Shown here: piece by piece, positions 10,264 through 22,184 of the stretch
Layout of the letters: the number at the start of each line of letters is the position of its first letter
Position numbering within the stretch: position 1 is the stretch's first letter
Source of the DNA: Epiperipatus broadwayi
Taxonomy: Eukaryota; Onychophora; Udeonychophora; Euonychophora; Peripatidae
Direction of reading: 5' to 3'
DNA: 64,000 bases
Assembly (NCBI GenBank): GCA_028023455.1
Contig: JAQFVV010006476.1
Location: forward strand, 432,001-496,000
Notes under the pieces: model-generated
Told to the model about the DNA's origin: nothing
Seen by the model: the letters and a program-made list of their open reading frames with translations, nothing else
The model's database searches: none
Translations under genes and position numbers: made by a program

Positions 10264-12930
10264 TTGTATTCTGTCCCATTGTCAGGTCCAGAGAGTAGTC
10301 ACATCATCAATTCATCTATTTTTCCACGCCATTCTCTTCATTGCCCAGTTCTTCAATTCCATGTAATTCTTCCCATTTCTTATATAACAATGGCAATTAT
10401 TTCCGTCTTGTCTTCTTACTTCCTACTCACTATTGCTTCCACAACATTTTTCATTAAACTATACTTTCTTTTTAATATATCTCCAATCCAGTTTTTCTTT
10501 CAATTTCTAATTTCCTCAATCTATCTTCTTTTTTTCATTCATTTATTATTTTCAAAACTTCTTCATTTGTTATTTTAGTGTGTTTCTAATTTTACTCATC
10601 ACATTTCACAACCATACAGTAATATACTCTACATGTAGGATTTAATTAATCTTTTTCTTAATTCTCTTTTTAAAAGTTCACAAAATATTTTCTTTCTCTT
10701 AATAAATATCTTCTTTGCCAATACTATTTTTCTTTTAACTTCATCTTCACTTCTTCCATCCTCACTCAACCAACAATCCAAATATGTCAATCTGTTTACC
10801 TGTTAAACTGTTATCATGCATTTCAATTTGCAGACTTTGCATTCCTCCCTATCCATAGAGACTTAGTATTCTCATTAATCTTCATTTCACATTCCATATA
10901 TCCTTTCTTCAATTTATTCAATATATTCTGAAGACACTTTTTATCCTTAGCTACAAAGGCCAGATCATCTGCAAATCTTCCACATTTTATTATTCTACCT
11001 CCAACATTTGCTCTTCCACAGTTTAAACAATTATTTAACGTCTTCTAAATAAATATTAAAAATGAACAGATGACATACTGTTATGCTTGCCTAACATCTC
11101 TTTCTATATTCACTTCATCAGTCTTATTATTTTCCAGTCTAATTCTTATCCTTTGCTCAGTATACATATTCCAAATCAATCTATTTTTCCAGAATATTTT
11201 ATTTTTTTAGCTGGTCATCAGTTTATTCCAGATTACTCTATCAAATGCTTTTTCCAAATCCTCAAAACATATACCAAGTCCTTTATCTTTTTTAAAATAT
11301 CTCTGTGCAATTGTTCTAACAACACCAGTAGCATCTCTTGGTACTTTTTCTTCTCTGAAAACCAAACTGTTCCTCTTCAATATAATACTCTATCTTCCCA
11401 TAAATTCATTGAGTTAAAATCCTCAATAAAAATTTAGAAGCATAAGATAACAAACTTATTGTCCTGTACTCTTCACATTTAACAGCTTTCTTCTTTTTAA
11501 TAATAGGAATCATTATAGTCCTTGAAAAAAATCTTCAGGCCAAGTCCAACTTTCCTTTATAGTAAAATCTCCCATTTCTTTCAAAATTTCTATAGGAATT
11601 GCATCAAATTCAGCACCTTTACTATTCTTCATTTGTGCAATTGACTTTATTATATCATCTGGCAATATGTTTATATCATATACTTCAATATCTTTTTCAT
11701 TTTCAAGTTCATATTTGAATTATTTTCTCATCTAAATGGACACTGAAGATATTCTTTCCATTATCTTTTTAATATGTCATTGCTATCAATTAATCTCTTT
11801 TCATTCTTATCCACAATTTCACTTGCTAATCATGTCTTTTTCTCCCAAGTGATATTTCTAATTCTAGAAAATACCAGAACATATCTTTTCATCTGTTGAA
11901 ACATTTCTATCTCTCTACATTTTTGTTCCAGCCATTTTTTTTTTGTGCTAAATCTGTTTTTCTTATTAACTCATTATTAATTTTTCTGTATAAATTTGCC
12001 CTTCCTCAGTATCGACTGTGTCCATTTTTTCTGTACTTCCATCTTTTCCAACATACCTTCCCTTATCAAAGGTCGTTTAGCTTTCTTTAGCCAAATAGTG
12101 CTTAGTTCTTTAATTCTACACTGATAACTTATTAGAACTATTAATATATTCTTCATCTTTATCAATCCTTTTTTATTGCATTTTGATATATTAAACCAAA
12201 TTTTTTCTTTTATTCTCTCAATTTATCCTACATAGCTTTTTTTTTTTTTTAAACTCAACTTTAACGTACTCATAACCAAATTCTGATCTGAGTTTATATC
12301 AGCATCAGGCAAAGTATGCAAACCCTTACTAGCATTCTTGTATTTATCCTGAATTAATATATCAATTTGATAATGTTCTCTATCATCTGGAACTCTCCAT
12401 GTATACAATCTTCTTATATGATTTTTAAAGCAAGTGTTTGCAATCAGAAAATCATTCTCCTTACGAAATTGTACAAGATTGCTACCTCTTTCATTTATTT
12501 TTTTCCAATACTATTTCCAACAATTTTCCCATCCTTAACCTTTCCCCACATCCAATAGCAACATATATGCATTTTCTTTCTCACTTTGGATAATTTCCTC
12601 CATTATATCATTATGACTAGTAATTGGCATATAAACTTGTATGATTATCAAATCTCTAGGACTTGAAGTTATTCTCATCATCATCAGCCTATTGTTAATA
12701 CAATCTACCTTTGCCATATTATTCCAATTTTTTTTTCCAACAGCAATGCCAACTCCGTTAATTGGTCTATCGCCATCTGAATAACATAACATCTCCAATA
12801 ATTACTTCTTCACGTCCCTCCCATCTCACTTCGCTTAATCCCATAACATCAATATTATTTATATTCATCTCTCTTCAATTTTTTTCAATTCCTCACTCTT
12901 CTCAGTGATCTAACATTCCACATAATCTCT
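10264..12930 (-). pseudogene. RTE-like LINE, endonuclease plus reverse transcriptase, decayed
   Basis: Reading the minus strand from about 12,930: WNVRSLRR, then GLSEVRWEGREE (apurinic-type endonuclease start), then NGVGIAVGKKNW...IIQVYMP (12,535-12,798), then WRVPDDREHYQID...SDQNLV (12,223-12,408), the usual last endonuclease block. A linker follows (11,977-12,165). Reverse transcriptase traces are YRTISLLSYASK near 11,480, QFGFQREK...EDLEKAFDRV near 11,220-11,370 and FADDLAFVAKD near 10,950-10,980, which contains the catalytic DD. Many frameshifts and stops break every domain, so it is dead. The order and motifs fit RTE-related non-LTR elements; the exact clade is uncertain. Antisense to the ASH2L-like gene. 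Confidence 0.8.
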
Positions 12931-13520
12931 CAATGAATGAATTTTAGGAGGATTTTGAAGGTTTACGACCAAAGTTCATGTCTACCCCTGCTAGTCAAGA
13001 AACCAAAGCCATTCTTAGCTAATATCTCAATACCAAATGTAATGATTTCTGTAGACATACTCGTAATAAAACCAGGGAATGATAAGGCAAAATGGTTTTC
13101 TATTGTCTTCTTTGTCCAGCAATAATCTCCATAGTAGGCTTAATGTGCTGGCTCAATCTCATAAAATGATCATCCATCTACCATTTCCTCTCACTGTTCT
13201 CACCTATAGTGATGTTCCCTGACTTGGAAGAATGCTGGAACTGATCCAGTCCTCAATGGAATGTTGACTTAATTAATGGCTATCAATACTTACCATTATA
13301 CATCCACCATCATAGCATTCGTGGCAATTACCTTTTTCACCACTTTCTGTTAGTGAATGTTGCCCCATTGTCACCGACTTCTTATTTACAGTGCTTTGCC
13401 TATTTACAGCTAGTCATCATATCTGAAGACCTTTCCCCTATTAACAATATGGGCACACTCTGGGTGGCATGGGACTCATGCCTGAAATCTAATCCAATCC
13501 AGAAGCAAAAGTATAATTTT
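12931..13520 (-). mobile_element. Probable 5' region of the adjoining LINE
   Basis: Sequence of somewhat higher G+C continues upstream (minus strand) of the endonuclease start. The minus strand has short coding-like pieces but no domain I recognise. By position it is most simply the 5' UTR or leader of the LINE at 10,264-12,930; the outer boundary is a guess. Confidence 0.35.
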
Positions 13521-14629
13521 TTTAATTGTTTCTTCATCCTTTCTATTATGCATCTAAGGGCTTGGCTATATAATCTTGAAAGCTTGTTTTAATATTCTCA
13601 ATGTAGATCTTCATTTTTTTTTGTACTATCTTCTTGCTGATATGTGAAATTAGATCATTTATTCACTAATTAGTACAATCATTTAAGATCTTTTTTTAAA
13701 AAAAGTAACAATCTCTAGACCAGTCCATTTTTCTTCATACTTCTTTACCATCTATTTGAGCTAATTTACATTTGAAATCTCATCCATAACCAATGTTTCT
13801 TTTTTTAACTAACTTCCCTTCTCTTCATCATTTTTTTTTTTTTTTCAAATTGATTCAGAAATATAATATAGGTAAAACATCATTAAGCGAAAATCATTGG
13901 TTCCAGTTCTTATTTCGATTTGTGGAAATTTTTGGATTTCAAAAATAGATTTTTTTATTCTCTTATAAGCACAAATTTTGCTAAGTTAGGCAAAAAACCC
14001 AGATAGTCTATTGTAATTAGGCTTATTAACTTATAGATAATTTAATGAATATTTTTTTCTCTTTGGTATGTACGATGGGCTAACTTGCGTAATTGGCTGA
14101 GGTTTAATTTCAGATTAGTCAGACATACACAGGTTCAAAAGACTATTTGATAAGTTTGAAAGGCAAATAAAAGTTAATAACAGTATTCCAACACCATGAT
14201 AATACAGTCACATATATTCATACTAGCCTGTTTCACTATTGCTATTTTAATTAGTTTCTAGTTCTTAAAAAGATTCCTTATAACAAGTTGTTATGTTTAG
14301 TGGAATCAAAGGGTTAAAACAATAAAGCGTATATAGATTTTTTTCTAGTATTCTCATTTAGTTTTTCTGCTTATATCAGCAATAATGCCTCATTCTCTTA
14401 AGTTTTACTGAAACATTTGGTATAAGGTTTCTATGTTTGGTATACAAAAAATATTCTATCAAATTAGTAATGAAAAATTCATTTATTAACCTACAGAATT
14501 GGATATCCTGGGGCTTTAGCTTGTGAAAAATTCTCTAGCTTTTTCTACAATTATTTTTAGATTCATTTATAAATTATTTTTAGTTTTATTTATAGTTTTC
14601 CAAATATCTAGAGTAACCAATTAGAGTAG
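13521..14629. other. No recognised feature
   Basis: AT-rich noncoding sequence without repeats shared with the rest of the window that I could see. Confidence 0.45.
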
Positions 14630-14835
14630 GAACTTTTACAATAATAATTAATAATATTCATTAAGGCTGTAGCCTCAAGCACATGCATATAAAATGCGAT
14701 AGTAGGGACCTCTACAGGTCTTAAAACCACAACCTTACTCATTGGAAGAAAAGATCTCTAGCTTATATTTTAATTACTTATGTTCATAAGCACTTTTAAT
14801 CTTTTTTAATGATTAGTACATTTGAAAACTATGTA
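14630..14835 (+). mobile_element. Family D hairpin retroposon, one-armed copy
   Basis: Starts ATTCATTAAGGCTGTAGCCT and carries ATGCGATAGTAGGGACCTCT, the left arm of family D (compare 31.6 kb). It then passes through GAAGAAAAGA into a tail-like ATTACTTATGTTCATAAGCAC. The right arm is missing, so it looks like an internal deletion derivative that kept the 5' arm and 3' tail. I see no clean target-site duplication. Confidence 0.55.
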
Positions 14836-15891
14836 ATGTAAAGTATGTAATATTTTAACAAAATTCAGTTTATAATTTTTTTCCATTTCTTATTCTACTT
14901 TCACACTGCAATCTATAAAATAAAATTTATTGCTTCTTACTTATGGTTTCAACTTTCCATTGGTCATCATCAGAGCTACAATATTCAAATATATATATAT
15001 AACCACATATAATTAATGCTTATCTATATATATAATCTATATTTTAAAAAAAAAAATAATTTTCACTGATCCAAGTAACTATATATTCTTATACATTTTA
15101 AATAAATTTATAAATATTAGTCTTTTATCTCATTTTTAATTGATTTCTTTTGTTATAAACTGTTCGATATTTTAAATATATATTTTTTCTACATTTTTAA
15201 GACTTTTATTTTTTTAATAATTTAATTTATTTCTATCATTTTAACTATTTCACTATAGTTTTAAACATGGACTAATTAATAATAACATAAAATAAATTAT
15301 ATAATTCTATTTTTCCAAAAGTTATAATTTTCTTTAAATAACTACCTCTTCTAAACTCTTCACAATTTTAACTGAAACAATTTTTAAATTGTCTTATATT
15401 TTTATACTAATTCCCTCTATGACCATCTTTTAAAACTACATCTCATTTTAATTTTTAATCTATATATACTTATTTAATTAATAAAGAATATTTTTATAAA
15501 ATTAATATCTTCAAACCCAAATCTTTATTTAAAGATTGCCTAATACTTTTAATTAAGATAGTTTGTTTATTCTTTCCATCCCTTCCATTGTTAGTATAAT
15601 TAATAATTTTTATACTAAGGTGTTTTTTTTATCATATTTGGGTTGGGTTAATCTTGTATAAATTGAATTATTTCATTCACATACATAATTACTGCTGATA
15701 TTGTTAGCTTATATATTTTACACTCAATTTTATATACTCCATTTATACAATTTTCTGTATGTTCATCATATTTATTGTCGAATATATTAAATATATTCTT
15801 TCTTTTTTTTTATTTATTACTTGAATTTTTATTATATTGTTAAACTTTTTATTAATCTTACAGATAATTTTTGCAATATTGTTACAATGTT
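14836..15891. other. Very AT-rich sequence, no recognised feature
   Basis: Long stretches of A/T with short TA repeats (near 14,990 and 15,020). No coding or RNA-like signal. Confidence 0.5.
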
Positions 15892-15905
15892 TTACAGCTA
15901 TATAT

Positions 15906-16642
15906 AATAATCAAAAAAGCAAGTCATATATAAATGTGACATTACTTTTAATAAGCTTTTAATTACAATAATGCAATGCAGAGAGCGTACCAATAGCTCA
16001 AACAAGCTCTTAATTAATAAATGCGGTCTGAGAAAATATTTAAAATCTCTATCCAGAACACACTCATCTCCCGACCAACTGGTTTTGAGCTTATGGCTCA
16101 CGTCAGTGAAGAGCTAGAACATTCGGACACTAGAGCTTGTTTGAGCTATTGGTACACTCTGTATTGCATTTTTGTAATGAAAAGCTTATTAAAAGTAATG
16201 TCACGTTTATATATGACTTGCTTTTTTGATTATTATAATTTTATCGTTAAGGCTTTGGCTATGCTGAGACTATTCAAATATGGTAAATCTGAATTTAGTT
16301 CAGTCCCATATAGCTATTTAAGTTAGATAGCTGGATTTAAAGACTTTCATGTCTGAAAATTTCAGTTTGTACTTAAATATACGTATGAAATAAGTGCTGG
16401 GTTTTGAGTTGATATTTTAGGTCTAGTGTCCGAATGTTTTAGCTCTCCACTTTGTGAGCCATAAGCTCGAAACCAGTTGGTCTGGGGATGAGAGTGTTCT
16501 GGATAGAGATTTTAAATATTTTCTCATACCGCACTTTTTAATTAAGAGCTTAAACAGGTAAAAACGCTCCATATAGTAAGATGGTGATCATGTGATGTTT
16601 AGTAATTAAGAGCTTGTTTGAGCTATTGGTACGCTCTCTGTA
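15906..16642 (+). mobile_element. Family B hairpin retroposon (diverged relative of A)
   Basis: A 14-bp duplication, ttacagctatatat, flanks it at 15892-15905 and 16643-16656. Bases 15906-16012 pair with about 16132-16243. Next come a head-like part (16244-16330, with TTTAGTTCAGTCCC like the family A B box), a body, and a sense core (about 16450-16540). The order antisense arm, 3' part, head, core, 3' end is the same as in the family A copy at 139-1082. The core (GTGAGCCATAAGCTCGAAACCAG) aligns with the family A core. A 51-bp family A copy is inserted at 16552-16602. The open frames on both strands here follow from the palindrome. Confidence 0.75.
16552..16602 (+). mobile_element. Minimal (51-bp) family A retroposon nested in family B
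   Basis: A perfect 13-bp duplication, taattaagagctt, flanks it at 16539-16551 and 16603-16615. Removing the insert and one duplicate restores the family B sequence seen in antisense at about 15,990-16,015. It consists only of the family A 5' end (AAACAGGTAAAAACGCTCC) joined to the last part of the family tail (GATGGTGATCATGTGATG). It is one of two such minimal copies; the other is at 58,722. Confidence 0.8.
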
Positions 16643-16656
16643 TTACAGCTATATAT

Positions 16657-17009
16657 TTATTTTTGTTGCCTTTGCCCTTTTTATGATTATTTTCTCTGTT
16701 ATTATTAAAGCACTCTTCTGATATTTTATATTAGTTTCTGTAACCTTAATTGGATAGTCATTATTTTTAAATTCCTTAGCTATTAACTACTTGCTTGCTA
16801 TAATCTTTATTCGAGTAATAATTTATAGTTCTATACATTCTTGAACTAATACTATTTATTTTATTTTTTTTTGTTTATATTCTAATTCTAGTTAGTTATA
16901 TTATTAATCTATATTAGTTTTTTTAAGTGTTTTTATATATATATACAGTTTTTTAAAAAAATTAGTTTATCGTGTTTATTACAGTGTATCCTAGTGAATA
17001 AATGATTAG
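16657..17009. other. No recognised feature
   Basis: AT-rich noncoding sequence between a family B element and a LINE tail. Confidence 0.4.
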
Positions 17010-17765
17010 TTTTGATGTGATGTGATGTGGCTTCTCTTTAAACGGAGTCAGGAATCTCTCAACAATTACACCCAGAGAAACCTGTTAGCCACTTTATTTT
17101 CCATTCCCCACTCTGTTTTACCTGTTAGCCACTTTATCTTCCATTCCCCACTCTAAATTTTCCCATATTCTGCTCCATCCCATTTCCACAACATAATCTT
17201 TGTCAATTCTGAAGCCTTTATATCTAAATCCCTCTTAGCTTTTCCCAAACCCAGCATAAAAATCAATAATCCACTTTCTGTATAATCACTTTTTTTCGTA
17301 TTTATTCTTCCATAACTTCATTATTTGTACCCTTTCTGTTTGCAAGCATTTACATTCAATTAACAAATGCCTAATATTTTCTATTCCTTCCTTACACAAT
17401 TTACAGACCAAATCACCTGTATTTTTCCATTTACATGTATATTCTCTTGTTGCTAAAGATCCCGTTTTAACCTTAAACAATAAACTACTTTCCTTACTAT
17501 TATTATATATTAACTCACACCTAATATTCTATTTACTTCTATATATATTTAAACTCTTTTTACTCTCCATATTAGTTCTCCATTTCTCTAACTCCCTATT
17601 CTTTATTAATAAATCTATTCTTGTATCCCATTTCTTACCACTATAACACTCAACAATCCTCATAACACAATCCCATCTTTTGTACAAACTGATATAAATT
17701 CTTTATCCAAATCTTTTGCATACCGCATTACCTTTCTCACCCAAACTGCCTGCAGTGCCATCTTT
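17010..17765 (-). pseudogene. LINE 3' end (group L) with zinc-knuckle C-terminus
   Basis: The minus strand encodes, with frameshifts, WVRKVMRYAKDLDKEF near 17,700-17,745, then KTGSLATREYTCKWKN and CKLCKEGIENIRHLLIEC (17,286-17,480). The C-x2-C...H...C pattern is the usual C-terminal knuckle of many LINE reverse transcriptase proteins. The 3' part (17,020-17,230, minus) closely matches 54,030-54,225. The extreme end is a CATCACATCACATC-type simple tail (17,020-17,033). The clade is not resolved. It is truncated at its 5' end, typical of LINE insertion. Confidence 0.7.
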
Positions 17766-18325
17766 AAATCAACATATGTGTTATATAGGAATCGTGTAGC
17801 TATTCATTGAAATTTTAAGATTAGATATCTGGTTAACAAATTACAATATGAAATGTAACTGTATCATACTTTCATCAATTGTCTTCAAATGCTCTTCCTG
17901 CCATTTTTTAACTTGTAACTTCACTGCTATCCATAGTTTGAATTGTTTCAGATGTTTTAGTAGCAGTTTCGCTAATTTAAAACAAAAGTTACCATTATTG
18001 TATTCTATAATGGATTAAAGTACAAAATAACTGTCACTTGCTGCGATAACTCGTGATTCAGATATGCTAATGCTTTAAAATTCTTGTGGTGAGTAACTAA
18101 ATTATGTTACTATATAGTTAAGGTTTTACTTCATTAGCATTTGAAATTAATTAATATATATATATATGCTCTACGCACAGATAATGAAGCTATTAAACGT
18201 AAGTAAAATTATCATGTTACCACCAAGCACTTTCGGGACAGTTTATAGTCCCATATTCATGGCAACTTGTATTTGGTTAAGAACTGTACTATTAATGCAA
18301 ATTTATGCAAATTCATATGAAGATG
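17766..18325. other. No recognised feature
   Basis: AT-rich spacer; a TA microsatellite lies near 18,155. Nothing else seen. Confidence 0.4.
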
Positions 18326-19500
18326 CTACATAGACCATTTTCGAGACAGAGAAAAGCAGGCCTCTCTTCTATTGATTGCTCTTGGGTCGCTTACAATGTA
18401 GTAAACTTCCCTGACTTTGTGTTTGGTATCGTTTATTTCAGAGCAAATGACACTGGCTGTTGTGGGTAGAAAAGCATAGCCAGTGGTTCTCATGCGCAAC
18501 GAAAACCGAATTGCCTTCAAGCTTTGTTTTAGTTCTGTTATAGAGGTTTCTGTGTTGAGATACTCTGGTGACAATGTTAGTTTTAGTTTCTCCATAATAT
18601 GTTGCCATGCAATTTCAGTGATTCAGAGATTGTGTTTCAGGCATCTTGAAGTGAGCAAGATATCTTCACTAAAACCCGGTATTACATACTTTGCATGCTA
18701 TACAAAGTAAGTTATTTATTTTAGAAGATTAAAAAGCACCTTTGAAATTTTGTTTGAGTAGTAGAAGTTTTTGAATAATAAGTATTTAGATTAATGGTTT
18801 ATTCCTGTTATATGAAAATAAATATCCTATTCTTTTCAAAAAATTTTATCCCCATCATGGGACCCCATATAAAATGTTTTGAAACATCAGGAAAGAGAAG
18901 TGAATTTGTGAATGATTCAGTGATGAAAATAAAATCATTTTTGAAAGAAATGTGGATTATTTTCCTATATTTTTTTGTGTGTATAAATTTCAACAATACT
19001 TAATTTTATTATTCAAAAAATAATCGTTGCTTCTTGCATTCTTATTAGTCTCACAACTAGATCTAAAGTTTTCTGTATTCTTTCTATTTTTTGAAAGTAG
19101 CTCGTTTTTCTTATGTTATCATCTTCCGCCAGCATTTGTGATTTGTTTTTTCTTAGATCCTTGCTACAAACATTCAACAAACTTCTTAATTGTTTGAATT
19201 GTGTTTTTAGTCTTTGCAAGTCATTTTTTCCCACAATTTCTATGTATTTAAAGCCACTGTGTTGTTTTGTTTTTTTTTTTTTACTTATTTTTCGTATTTG
19301 TTTAAGTGCAGATTTTGTAAGAGTCTATTCTGTGATCATTGTCGGCGGTTGTAGCTGAAATGTAACATTTATTGGATCCTTCTTTACATTTTTCAGCCAA
19401 CATAAATTTTCTATTAGAAATTGATTTGTTCTGGATAAAATCTTAGTGTCACTGACTGAATTTCTTTCTTTTCTTACATAGAATATAATCTGTTGAAATT
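18326..19500 (-). pseudogene. Unrecognised coding-like region, degenerate
   Basis: The minus strand has several consecutive protein-like stretches of balanced composition. One near 19,330-19,440 includes FLIENLCWLKNVKKDP; another (19,013-19,234) is helical and charged, with LKTQFKQLRSLL and LDLVVRLIRMQEA. A further frame runs from IPGFSEDILLTSRCLK through one stop into IAWQHIMEKLKLTLSPEYLN and ends at 18,326. It includes YAFLPTTASVICSEI and VREVYYIVSDPRAINRRE. I recognise no family. It could be a decayed transposon protein, a processed pseudogene, or lineage-specific exons on the strand opposite the ASH2L-like gene. Confidence 0.3.
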
Positions 19501-19672
19501 TCTCATCTTATTTCTTCATATATATTACTCTTATCATTTTCATTGTAAATAATTACTTTCAAATGAGTATGGCCATTCCAATTTCTAATGGGAAAAAAAA
19601 AAAACCAATAAAATAATATAATATTAATACATCCGAGATGAGTTCTGCAATCCATGAACTATATATATATAT

Positions 19673-21250
19673 TGTAACGAAATATAACGGAATATAATAT
19701 TCCGTTACATTATTTTAAAATGAAAATAAAAAGATCGTAAATAAAAATTGATTTATTAAAAAGAAAAAAACTTAAAAACTGAAAATTAAAAGTTGTTTAA
19801 TATATATATTGTCGCGCAGATGGAAAACTTAAACTATTTTAAGAAAAAGTATTTGAAAGTATTTTTTTTTTGTAAAAAAGTAAAAATATAAAGATTGATA
19901 TTTTAAAAATAGAAATAATGTTGATTTCTATAACCTTAGAAAATGGAAATGATTGTTTTATTAATTAAATGATTGTTCGAAAGCAAATAGCCCGTGAGGC
20001 ACTTAAAATAAATTAAATGGTAAGAGAATACAAAGAAATTAAATGACCAATGCAAGCACGAAAATGACAGCACGGACCATAACTGAAACACGAAAGGATT
20101 AGTGACGTCTTGCTGGTTGAATCCCAAGATCTAATGATAAGAGGCTAAGAAAAATATAAAAGCCAAATGATTATTATAATTCTGATCTGAGAGCTGACTA
20201 TGAATATGTCGTTATAACTAGCTATATTGCAGATTTTCACGATGTGGAAGTCTGCAATAAATTTAATTTTCCGGACAACCAGCTGAGGCCTATTGATGAC
20301 AGTTCCTGACCAAATGCATGGCAAGTCGCAGTTTCATTTCAAAGAAGGACAAAATCTACGAAAGTGATCACGAAGATGGACTTCTAAATCTGCTAAATCC
20401 GTAAAGTATGAACTCTTGTGTCTATCTAATAAGAACTTTCCTAAAATTGCAATTAATTAATAGCTGAAAATAAGAACTCTTATCTGACTTAAAAATGCAA
20501 ATTCAATTGTTAATATTTTTTTTATGCAGATGTTTAAGCAATCATTTCCATTTCATTTTTTTTTTGTGTGTGTATTATGTTTTAACTAAAATGTATTAAA
20601 TTTAAAGTTGGGTGTAGATAGCTGCATGGATAAAGATTAATAACTATGTTTAAATTCGTTTATGTTTAATTTAAGGGATTTTAATTTCAGGCTATTTGTT
20701 TCGTAGTTAGGGCAATGCTTGTGGAGGGATATATGGGTGTTTATATTAATGTAATGTGAAGCGTGTTTAGCATACAGGGCAACGTGCCCAACTGAATGCA
20801 TGACCCCAAAGAGGCAGTCATATCGTTGAAATGGTCGCAGATGTATTTCCTGCGCCATTGACCCCTTCTAGCTCTATGGACAGGGATTTATAAGACGGCA
20901 GAAAGACCGCTCTCCCCCATACGTAGCACTCTTTAAAAAAAATTATATACATGATTCCTTAGTCAGGCAGATGCACTTTCCTGTTCTGGACACGGATCAT
21001 TTCCTTCAAATAATATCACGCTGTCAGATGCACATTCCTGTCGGCGTGGTTTTATGCTAGCATCTTCATATTACATTGGTTGCAAATATATATCTGGAAG
21101 CTGACATTGGGTTGGCTACGAACTTTTAGTCTGAGATTGAATGAATGTTTTGATAAGTTTTTAAGTGGAAAAAAATCTATGTAGACTATCTATGCTCGAC
21201 ATGCTAAAGTAAAATATAATTTAAATATCCATCTGTGCGGTCTATTTAAA
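19673..21250. other. Region of mixed composition, possible solo LTR; contains a perfect 23-bp palindrome
   Basis: Bases 19685-19707 form a perfect palindrome (TAACGGAATAT, A, ATATTCCGTTA). A TGTAACG start near 19,673 resembles the starts of the LTRs at 22,185 and 26,638. From about 20,760 to 21,120 G+C is higher than around it, with a TATA-like TTTATAAGACGGCAG near 20,888 and two imperfect GCAGATGCAC(T/A)TTCCTGT-type repeats near 20,970 and 21,026. The minus-strand frame at 20,637-20,858 matches nothing known to me. A solo LTR is only a possibility: no second copy is in the window. Confidence 0.25.
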
Positions 21251-21678
21251 TAGTAATTTAAATTTAAAAAAATTATTAATGTTAAAATCTAAAAATAAAT
21301 TTATTCCTCAATTTTAAATGTGCGTTAATAAAAATCTATTTGTGTGTTAATTAGTGGCAGTGGCTTCTTTTATTTTATTGTTTTAAATATTAATATATTT
21401 TGAGAATCTAAATCTATTAAAACTTATAAAAATGTTTAAAATCTCTGCTACTCTATGAGCTAGTGACATTGGGCAAACGGTCAGAATAATATATATAAAA
21501 ATTTTTTTTGGATCTTAACTTACGTATCTGCCTACTATATAAATTTTTCTAGGTTCAAATGCCTAGATGGCACCCTCGTACGGCAGATACATTAAAGGTT
21601 CATTGCAGTGATCGTTAAAATATATATATGTCCACATATATCTTATGCTGGACTTTAAATCTGTTTATTTGATATAAT

Positions 21679-21808
21679 TTATCCAAACCGCTTCAAACAC
21701 TTTTTAGCAAAACTCTGCTCTGAAAAAGACTGCAGGTCAGTCGAAACGTAGGTGTATGTATATGCACAAATAAAGAGTTTTGCGGAAAAGTGTTTGAAGC
21801 GGTTTGAA
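21679..21808. mobile_element. Small hairpin element (family F) with GAAAC module in the loop
   Basis: Bases 21679-21719 and 21768-21808 are near-perfect inverted repeats of 41 bp; the outer ends are AATTTATCCAAACCGC and GCGGTTTGAATAAATT. The loop carries CTCTGAAAAAGACTGCAGG...CAGTCGAAAC followed by AATAAAG. The same module is found in family C at 29.1 and 41.4 kb. I could not define a target-site duplication. Confidence 0.6.
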
Positions 21809-22184
21809 TAAATTGTATTTATAGGATATTACGGCAAAAATAAAGAAAAGTGTGATTTTGGTAATGTTTATTTGTTTATTTTTTTTTTTTTTTATGTTAA
21901 TGATTTTCCATAGTTCATATTTGTTGCTTAATAATTTTTAAATTGTGATATGAATAAGTATGTATTTATTAATCTTATTCCAAATGAATGACAATAATGT
22001 ATAGTTTAATTTAAAAAATAAGTTTTTCTGGAATTTCTCTGTATATCTTTTAACTTGATATTTAGAGCACTTGACTTTTTTTGTTCGTTTTAAATTCTAT
22101 GCTTTGCCATTGTTGCAAGCTAGCTTTTGTATAAGTTATTTGTTGGACATTCACTATACTGGGTTTTCTACATGTCATATATAT

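Noticed and set aside
10264-10578. Plus-strand 104-residue frame and neighbouring plus-strand frames to 13.6 kb
   Set aside because: They are antisense by-products of the minus-strand LINE or its leader.
15898-16326. Mirror-image frames on both strands near 16 kb
   Set aside because: Caused by the family B inverted repeat, not by coding.
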